Virus record (IMG/VR): IMGVR_UViG_3300046000_011647
Span: 1-49,764 of that record
DNA: 49,764 bases
DNA from: a virus
Reading direction: 5' to 3' (one strand)
Every line of letters starts with the position of its first letter. Position 1 is the stretch's first letter. A program made the position numbers and the translations under genes. Positions 45,458-49,764 of the stretch are shown here, piece by piece. The notes under the pieces are model-generated. The model was not told the DNA's origin. It ran no database searches and was given only the letters and a program-made list of their open reading frames with translations.

Positions 45458-45589
45458 TTAGATGTTATGTGGTGTTTGTTTAGACTCTAGTTCACGTCTA
45501 ATTGCTTTAGCTTCTCTATTATCTACTGTTGGCTTAACATTTAAAGATTCAGTGTAAATTGTAAATAATTCGAATAGTTTATAAATCAT
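45458..45589 (-). CDS. Small hypothetical protein, 43 aa
   Basis: ATG 45589, preceded by AAGGAAGGTTAAC, encodes MIYKLFELFTIYTESLNVKP then a charged tail. A longer upstream frame overlaps the DUF1127 gene and is not chosen. Unknown function. Confidence 0.5.
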   Translation of the reverse strand: MIYKLFELFTIYTESLNVKPTVDNREAKAIRRELESKQTPHNI

Positions 45590-45590
45590 G

Positions 45591-45767
45591 TTAACCTTCC
45601 TTAGCTTTGTAATATGCCCTAATTGCAAAATAGTCAATTTGGCATCTAGATATACCAATATCTGCTAAACTTCTGTTTGATAAGCGACCCAGGTCATTAT
45701 GGACACTGTAATACGCATTAATAGCACGGAGTCGCCTAACAAGGCGACCCCAAATATTTTTAATCAT
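45591..45767 (-). CDS. DUF1127-family protein
   Basis: ATG 45767 to TAA 45591 encodes 58 residues: basic WGRLVRRLRAI, then LSNRSLADIGISRCQIDYFA, the DUF1127 signature (L-x-x-R-x-L-x-D-I-G-I/L-x-R). In alphaproteobacteria such proteins act in RNA binding and stress regulation. A phage copy may mimic or disrupt host regulation, or be a recent transfer. Complete length. Confidence 0.8.
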   Translation of the reverse strand: MIKNIWGRLVRRLRAINAYYSVHNDLGRLSNRSLADIGISRCQIDYFAIRAYYKAKEG

Positions 45768-45776
45768 TTTTTTCTC

Positions 45777-46250
45777 TTATTCTTTTGTTTTTTGCTCGGT
45801 TTTTTCAACCACTTCAATATTTTTTACATTTGGTTTTTGTGTTATGGTATCTAGCCAGACACGAAGCATGCCATTAATAAGTTCAGCATTTTGAATCTCA
45901 ACATTATCAGCTAGAGTGAATGCACGAGCAAAATTACGTGCAGCAATGCCTTGGTATAGATATTGCGTTCCCTCTTTATCTTTTGTGTTTAAAGAAGTGT
46001 TACCCTTAATTAAGAGTTTATTATCTTCTAAAGTAATCTCAAGATCCTGTTTGCCAAATCCAGCAACAGCCATCTCGATGACATACTTATTGTCTTGAAT
46101 CTTTTTGATATTGTAAGGTGGGAAATTAGACATTGCTGTATTGGCGACAAATGCCGCACCATCCACCATTTTTTTCATCATAGTATCAACGCCTACAAAA
46201 TAGCGGTCAATATTAGATGTGTCGAAATTATAAGTTTTCCATAAGGTCAT
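45777..46250 (-). CDS. hsp20: Small heat-shock protein (Hsp20/IbpA-like)
   Basis: The 157-residue protein has NIKKIQDNKYVIEMAVAGFG, LEITLEDNKLLIKGNTS, GIAARNFARAFTLADNVEI and ELINGMLRVWLD, the alpha-crystallin domain order. It holds aggregation-prone proteins; Hsp20 is a core gene of T4-like cyanophages. Its leader has both a sigma70-like and a late-type promoter. Confidence 0.9.
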   Translation of the reverse strand: MTLWKTYNFDTSNIDRYFVGVDTMMKKMVDGAAFVANTAMSNFPPYNIKKIQDNKYVIEMAVAGFGKQDLEITLEDNKLLIKGNTSLNTKDKEGTQYLYQGIAARNFARAFTLADNVEIQNAELINGMLRVWLDTITQKPNVKNIEVVEKTEQKTKE

Positions 46251-46308
46251 GTGATACCTCCTAAAAGCAAGGTTATTGATATTTGGATCCCATAAGGCAA
46301 TCCAAGAT

Positions 46309-46338
46309 TATTTATACACCACAATCAACATTTGTCAA
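46309..46338 (-). promoter_or_regulatory. Dual sigma70 / late promoter of hsp20
   Basis: TTGACA (46333-46338), 16-base spacer, TATAAA (46311-46316) that is part of a perfect TATAAATA (46309-46316). Confidence 0.7.
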
Positions 46339-46341
46339 CAA

Positions 46342-46533
46342 TTAGTGAAAAGTATTTTCACTTTTTTCTTTTGTTGTTATATAAACACTATTTTCTTCAG
46401 GATCATAAATATAGATCGGTGTTAATCCAGCTTCTTTGAATAGTTCACCAATGCTCAACAAATGGGCATATGAGCTTCCATACTCAAATTCTTCAGATGC
46501 TAACTTTACAAAATCTTCTTCTAAAATATACAT
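46342..46533 (-). CDS. Small hypothetical acidic protein, 63 aa
   Basis: The 63-residue protein MYILEEDFVKLASEEFEYGS then HLLSIGELFKEAGLTPIYIY is helical-beta and acidic. It is divergent to the spanin genes, with only 22 bases between the starts. Unknown. Confidence 0.55.
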   Translation of the reverse strand: MYILEEDFVKLASEEFEYGSSYAHLLSIGELFKEAGLTPIYIYDPEENSVYITTKEKSENTFH

Positions 46534-46555
46534 TTAAGTTCCTAAGGAAAAAAAT

Positions 46556-46933
46556 ATGCTAGGGATATTCAGCGGAAGCAAAATAGTAATATATGTTTTT
46601 ATAGCAATTACTCTAATTGGATCAGGTTGTGGTATTTATTATGCTTGGAAAAGAGATATAGAGCGCCAAGCACTAATGGATTTTAATCAAAAACAAATGG
46701 AGCAATCACTTAAAGATCAACAAGACTTCTTGGAAAAACAAGAAAAAATATCAAAAGTACAACAAGAAGCAGCACGGGATCTTTTAGAAGAAAATCAAAA
46801 AATATCAAGAAAACTTGAATCAGTGTCCACTTATCTAGGATCAACTGATGCTAAAAGAAATGATAGACCTGCTTCTGATATTCTTAAAAATACAGTTGAG
46901 GGACTTGCAAAGTCTTTGGAGAAGAATAAATGA
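46556..46933 (+). CDS. Rz-like inner-membrane spanin (i-spanin)
   Basis: The 125-residue + strand protein has one N-terminal membrane segment (VIYVFIAITLIGSGCGIYYAW, residues 10-30) and a long periplasmic coiled coil rich in Gln/Lys/Glu. Together with the overlapping lipoprotein gene this is the Rz/Rz1 arrangement, which fuses inner and outer membranes in lysis. AAGGAA precedes the ATG. Confidence 0.85.
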   Translation: MLGIFSGSKIVIYVFIAITLIGSGCGIYYAWKRDIERQALMDFNQKQMEQSLKDQQDFLEKQEKISKVQQEAARDLLEENQKISRKLESVSTYLGSTDAKRNDRPASDILKNTVEGLAKSLEKNK

Positions 46934-47220
46934 GAATCCTATTAGCTGCTATTGTTATATTTTTATCTGGTTGTGCTTCTGAACCACAACAGTTCATTAC
47001 TAAACAAAAACAACTAGTTGTATTACCAGATGAAAAAATGTATAGATGCCCAACAATAGCATTATTTCCAAATTCACAAACACTCACAGATATTCAAGTA
47101 GCAAAGCTTTTAATTCAACTACACACCAATAATTTAGAATGTAAAAATAGCTTAACGGCCGTCAAAGCTTTCCTTGAGAAAGCCAAGACGACCGCTGAAG
47201 CTAATGAAGAGTTGGATTAA
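46930..47220 (+). CDS. Rz1-like outer-membrane lipoprotein (o-spanin)
   Basis: The 96-residue protein has a signal with lipobox LSGC at 13-16 (lipid on Cys16), then a short mature domain with KQKQLVVLPDEKMYRCP. It overlaps the i-spanin stop by ATGA. The pair lies on the opposite strand to the endolysin. Confidence 0.85.
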   Translation: MRILLAAIVIFLSGCASEPQQFITKQKQLVVLPDEKMYRCPTIALFPNSQTLTDIQVAKLLIQLHTNNLECKNSLTAVKAFLEKAKTTAEANEELD

Positions 47221-47330
47221 GCAGCATTCTTCCAGGAACCCACAGTAACCCAACGCCAACCAGAATAATAACCTAGAAGCCAAGTGTGAGTTGTAATATC
47301 ATAGCGAGTAATCATCTTCACGTTAGACAT
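47217..47330 (-). CDS. Trp-rich small protein, 37 aa
   Basis: ATG 47330 to TAA 47217 encodes MSNVKMITRYDITTHTWLLG then YYSGWRWVTVGSWKNAA (four Trp). It follows the upstream stop by one base and its 3' end overlaps the o-spanin gene by four bases in the opposite strand. Confidence 0.45.
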   Translation of the reverse strand: MSNVKMITRYDITTHTWLLGYYSGWRWVTVGSWKNAA

Positions 47331-47331
47331 A

Positions 47332-47523
47332 TCAATTAATCTCCTCAATTACGGGCTTACCAATTAGATTGACTCGAGTCAGACTACGGATAAAGGTATG
47401 GGCCGCATCAAACGACTTAAATTTCATTGAGTTCTCAACAACATAACCATAGTCTGGTGATGTCGAGTCAGTGATCTTTTGGGTAAAGGTCACTAGAAAT
47501 TGGTTGTTTTTAGCGGTAGCCAT
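47332..47523 (-). CDS. Small hypothetical protein, 63 aa
   Basis: The 63-residue protein (MATAKNNQFLVTFTQKITDS...FDAAHTFIRSLTRVNLIGKP) is an alpha/beta small domain. It has its own consensus promoter. Unknown. Confidence 0.55.
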   Translation of the reverse strand: MATAKNNQFLVTFTQKITDSTSPDYGYVVENSMKFKSFDAAHTFIRSLTRVNLIGKPVIEEIN

Positions 47524-47550
47524 TAGATATATCCTTTTATCCTCAATGAG

Positions 47551-47578
47551 ATTATACCAGACTTTAAGAAAAAGTCAA
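47551..47578 (-). promoter_or_regulatory. Sigma70-like promoter of 47523 gene
   Basis: TTGACT (47573-47578), 16-base spacer, TATAAT (47551-47556). Confidence 0.75.
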
Positions 47579-47597
47579 TATTTTATTTAGGAGTTTT

Positions 47598-48110
47598 TTA
47601 GAGATTTTTACGCATTTCCTCTAAAATATTATCCATAGGCATTGGTACATAATCAATGACCTCTACTGATACATTCTTATAGAGTGGATCAGAAAGAGAA
47701 TTGCAGTGCACATGCCCATGAACATTCCCAAGTGCCCACCGCGGTAGCATTGTAGGATGAACCGGAATATGTGTTAGCACCAATGAATCAAACTTCACTG
47801 ATCCATGAACACGCTTGAAGTGCTTCAAGAAGTCAGTGGTCTCAAAGATATCATGATTGCCTAAGACCAGTTCCTTCTTGCCGTTCAAGCGATCAACTAG
47901 ATTTAGATAACGTCGATTGATTACAACATCACCAAGATGATAAACCTTATCATTTGGTGCCACGATATGATTCCAGCGATTGATCATATCTTCATTCATC
48001 ACGTCAACATCTTCCCAGTTTGGGCGAACACGTGAACCATCCTCATTTAGAAACTTGAGAATGTTAGCATGCCCAAAATGGGTATCACTGATAACAAAAG
48101 TTGTGCTCAC
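47598..48110 (-). CDS. Metallophosphoesterase
   Basis: The 170-residue protein has VISDTHFGHANILKFL, YHLGDVVINRR, LVLGNHDIFE and NVHGHVHCN, the metal-ligand order of calcineurin-like phosphoesterases. Starts at GTG 48110, overlapping the upstream stop as GTGA. Possible substrates are nucleotides, RNA 2',3'-phosphates or phosphoproteins; none is indicated. Confidence 0.9.
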   Translation of the reverse strand: MSTTFVISDTHFGHANILKFLNEDGSRVRPNWEDVDVMNEDMINRWNHIVAPNDKVYHLGDVVINRRYLNLVDRLNGKKELVLGNHDIFETTDFLKHFKRVHGSVKFDSLVLTHIPVHPTMLPRWALGNVHGHVHCNSLSDPLYKNVSVEVIDYVPMPMDNILEEMRKNL

Positions 48111-48487
48111 GGTCGTCGACTCCTACTTCCCATAGTTTTAATATCCATTCCATCAGTCACATACACAAGACCACCCTTATTATAAGCAATCTCGGTACGC
48201 TTAGCTTTTTCAAGAATCTTACGTTGAACCGCTACAGATTCTTTATAGAGATTGCTCATAATGGACCTATCCCGCCCACCATCAACAATTGTGTTTGAAA
48301 GTTGAACTTTTTCTGTTTTATAAGAAGGCAAAGTAGTCTTGGCTTTTGGCTTGTGCTTCAGTTGTTCTGGATGAACACCATTACGCTTAAGCCAAGCCTC
48401 ATGTTCTGCTTTAGCCTGAAGTTGTTTAGCAGAGGGTTTAGACTTAGTTGAACCGATATTATTGATATGCGGTTTAAGCAACTGCAT
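48107..48487 (-). CDS. Conserved phage protein (EHEAWLKRNGVHPEQ type)
   Basis: The 126-residue basic protein contains AKAEHEAWLKRNGVHPEQLK and ends with GGLVYVTDGMDIKTMGSRSRR, a pattern I recall from phage hypothetical proteins. It overlaps the next two genes by 14 and four bases. Function unknown. Confidence 0.6.
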   Translation of the reverse strand: MQLLKPHINNIGSTKSKPSAKQLQAKAEHEAWLKRNGVHPEQLKHKPKAKTTLPSYKTEKVQLSNTIVDGGRDRSIMSNLYKESVAVQRKILEKAKRTEIAYNKGGLVYVTDGMDIKTMGSRSRRP

Positions 48488-48656
48488 CTTTTAGTTCCCA
48501 TATAATGGGAGTTTTAATCCCATGATTAATGAAGGTTATCGTATGATAAGTATCATCTGCAATTGTTCTTGTCAATGATGTTTTGATTTTAGAATAAACA
48601 ATGTCATATGCAGAATCCCACAAATCATCTCTAACTTCAATATTAGTATACAGCAT
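48474..48656 (-). CDS. Small protein with EVRDDLW motif, 60 aa
   Basis: From ATG 48656 (a TTG at 48668 is the alternative). The N-terminus NIEVRDDLWDSAYDIVYSKI resembles that of the 48849 gene and has a hydrophobic residue near every fourth position, like the tetrapeptide repeats. The C-terminal half differs (TITFINHGIKTPIIWELKD). Confidence 0.5.
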   Translation of the reverse strand: MLYTNIEVRDDLWDSAYDIVYSKIKTSLTRTIADDTYHTITFINHGIKTPIIWELKDAVA

Positions 48657-48862
48657 CAATCTTGCCAATCACGATGAGCTGGCTTAACACGGCGCATCTT
48701 CTTAAGCTTCTTGTGCTTACTTGCGGTAGGTCTGTGGCTGAAGAACCACGAATCACAATTAAAGCAACAAAAAGTCTTTCCCTTACCCTTATTATGATAG
48801 GCTGTGGTACGAGTGATGCTTTGCTTTTCACAATTACATTGCATATTATTACCCATGGTCAT
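48656..48862 (-). CDS. Small Cys-rich basic protein
   Basis: The 68-residue protein has CNCEKQS and CCFNCDSWFFSHR, a probable zinc knuckle, then a basic Lys/Arg tail (KHKKLKKMRRVK). ATG 48862 or 48856. It overlaps the preceding gene by 14 bases. Confidence 0.55.
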   Translation of the reverse strand: MTMGNNMQCNCEKQSITRTTAYHNKGKGKTFCCFNCDSWFFSHRPTASKHKKLKKMRRVKPAHRDWQD

Positions 48863-49037
48863 CTAAATTATATAATCCTATTCTAACAAACTCATCATGT
48901 GGAAATAATATTCCAAAAAGAATAGAGTCTGTAGCAGCAAGAACATCTAATGAATATCCATACTCACAAACTTCATTAGTTTTATCATAAACCCAGTTCC
49001 ACAAATCATCTCTAACTTCATCCCTCACATTATTCAT
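48849..49037 (-). CDS. Small protein with EVRDDLW motif, 62 aa
   Basis: Begins MNNVRDEVRDDLWNWVYDKT, with V/V/L/V at every fourth residue, then an unrelated C-terminal part (LFGILFPHDEFVRIGLYNL). It appears to be a paralog of the N-terminus of the 48474 gene with a different second half. Function unknown. Confidence 0.5.
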   Translation of the reverse strand: MNNVRDEVRDDLWNWVYDKTNEVCEYGYSLDVLAATDSILFGILFPHDEFVRIGLYNLDDHG

Positions 49038-49040
49038 GAC

Positions 49041-49244
49041 TTAACGATAGTGCCTATAATAGCGGGGACGATAATATGGATTATATGAATTATAGTTATA
49101 GTAAGGTTGAGGGATATAAACAGGTCGTGGAACATAAATCACGGACGATGACGTATATGGTGCACCATATACGTCATCGACGGGCACAGCGACACACCCA
49201 GCAAGAGTGACAGAGATGGTTAGGAGTGATAGAGCTTTTAGCAT
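49041..49244 (-). CDS. Small Tyr/Pro-rich lipoprotein
   Basis: The 67-residue precursor has a signal with lipobox LAGC (Cys17) and a mature part made of Pro/Tyr/Asn (VYIPQPYYNYNSYNPYYRPR). It would be a small lipid-anchored envelope protein. With an early-type promoter just upstream, superinfection exclusion is a possible role; this is inference. Confidence 0.7.
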   Translation of the reverse strand: MLKALSLLTISVTLAGCVAVPVDDVYGAPYTSSSVIYVPRPVYIPQPYYNYNSYNPYYRPRYYRHYR

Positions 49245-49270
49245 AAGATTATTCCATAGGTTATGGATTA

Positions 49271-49299
49271 TATATACACCAACTTGGAATTAAAGTCAA
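49271..49299 (-). promoter_or_regulatory. Early promoter of lipoprotein gene, TTGACTTTAAT family
   Basis: TTGACT (49294-49299) with TTAATTCCA in the 17-base spacer, then TATATA (49271-49276). Same extended -35 as promoters at 8.2-8.5 kb. Confidence 0.7.
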
Positions 49300-49490
49300 C
49301 GCATACTATCAATGAGATCAAGAATAGGTTGCTCTAGAGCATCTACCATTTCACGTACATGGATAAGAATCTCTTCATATCCACAGCTGTGCCCTCGATC
49401 ATAAGCCATCCAGCTGATTGCATTTCTAAGCTGGTACGGAAGGCGCTCAAGGATCTCTGCTTCCTTCTGTTCAAACTCATCTTGAGTCAT
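49296..49490 (-). CDS. Small acidic hypothetical protein, 64 aa
   Basis: Helical acidic protein MTQDEFEQKEAEILERLPYQ ... YEEILIHVREMVDALEQPIL. It ends in the -35 of the lipoprotein promoter. Not recognised. Confidence 0.55.
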   Translation of the reverse strand: MTQDEFEQKEAEILERLPYQLRNAISWMAYDRGHSCGYEEILIHVREMVDALEQPILDLIDSMR

Positions 49491-49502
49491 TCTTAGTCAC
49501 CC

Positions 49503-49730
49503 TTACGGTTCAATTCCCATTGTCAAAAGATCACGCACCCAATCATGTGCTATAGTTTTGGCAAAGTTAAGAGTCATGCTCTCACCCACCTCCTTACCTT
49601 TCCACAAGATTTGGTAACGATGGCCATCTTCCCAATCAGCCCGGAGACGAATTGTCAGCTCGGTGGTGGGTAGTGTAATCTCACCAGGCCGCACAACTTT
49701 CCATTCAGTTTGTGGATTAAAAGAGTTCAT
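49503..49730 (-). CDS. Small hypothetical protein, 75 aa
   Basis: From ATG 49730 (CAGGG upstream; ATG 49748 is the alternative) the product is MNSFNPQTEWKVVRPGEITL then beta strands and a helical end with AKTIAHDWVRDLL. Unknown function. Confidence 0.5.
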   Translation of the reverse strand: MNSFNPQTEWKVVRPGEITLPTTELTIRLRADWEDGHRYQILWKGKEVGESMTLNFAKTIAHDWVRDLLTMGIEP

Positions 49731-49764
49731 CACTTGCCCTGATTGCATAGGTTACAGATGCGCA

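Noticed and set aside
45715-45752. GTCGCCT-AGGCGAC hairpin in the DUF1127 gene
   Set aside because: It lies within coding sequence (GRLVRRL) with no U-tract; probably a codon effect.
1-49764. tRNA genes
   Set aside because: No cloverleaf-like segment with conserved T-loop and acceptor pairing was noticed; a tRNA-finding program would be needed to exclude them.

Overview
The window is part of a strictly lytic, T4-superfamily (contractile-tailed) phage genome. The evidence is a near-complete set of T4-type replication and recombination genes with T4-like adjacency: the start of the ssDNA-binding protein gp32, helicase loader gp59, late-transcription coactivator gp33, B-family DNA polymerase gp43, recombinase UvsX, helicase gp41, primase gp61 and an RNase H/FEN nuclease. 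There are also T4-type late promoters (TATAAATA) before the virion-type genes. The bulk is AT-rich and almost everything reads on the minus strand. The host cannot be read directly. A phage-borne DUF1127 protein, sigma70-type TTGACT/TATAAT promoters and the general resemblance to cyano- and rhizobiophages suggest a Gram-negative, possibly alphaproteobacterial, host (inference).

Layout. 1-3564: gp32 start, gp59, gp33 and conserved small phage genes. 3579-5104: two runs of tiny genes made of a 12-bp (tetrapeptide [DN]-Q-[VI]-x) repeat, chained by ATGA/GTGA stop-start overlaps, next to a DUF6745 gene (5123-5968) and its RQREY-motif partner (6008-6361). 6430-10565: a visibly GC-richer early module. 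Most genes are small and nearly every one has its own strong sigma70-like promoter. Transcription diverges from a roughly 500-bp gene-free region (8781-9277) containing two long inverted-repeat elements and four copies of a TAACCCATTGA motif. To the right lie + strand genes, including an AAA ATPase and another repeat gene, ending at a terminator near 11.39 kb.

11390-28742 (minus strand): nuclease, PhoH, RNase H, glycosyltransferase, SpeD-like protein, glutaredoxin, an exported RlpA-like protein, the deoxynucleotide genes nrdB, nrdA and thyX, and primase. Two homing endonuclease genes here are each flanked by an intact gene and a duplicated 3' end of that same gene (nrdB and primase). 28776-38999: late, virion-associated genes with a third homing endonuclease, a Dps-like protein and a two-domain ligase-like/nucleotidyltransferase protein. 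39004-46338: replication block (gp41, UvsX, gp43), endolysin, DUF1127, Hsp20. 46556-47220: a spanin pair on the + strand. 47217-49730: small early-type genes, a metallophosphoesterase and a lipoprotein.

Together the window encodes DNA replication and recombination, nucleotide supply (NrdAB, ThyX, glutaredoxin), lysis (GH19 endolysin, spanins), part of the late/virion set, and a rapidly evolving early module whose repeat mini-genes and divergent control region are the least explained parts. No tRNA genes or CRISPR arrays were seen. All family names are recognised by eye; no database search was run.
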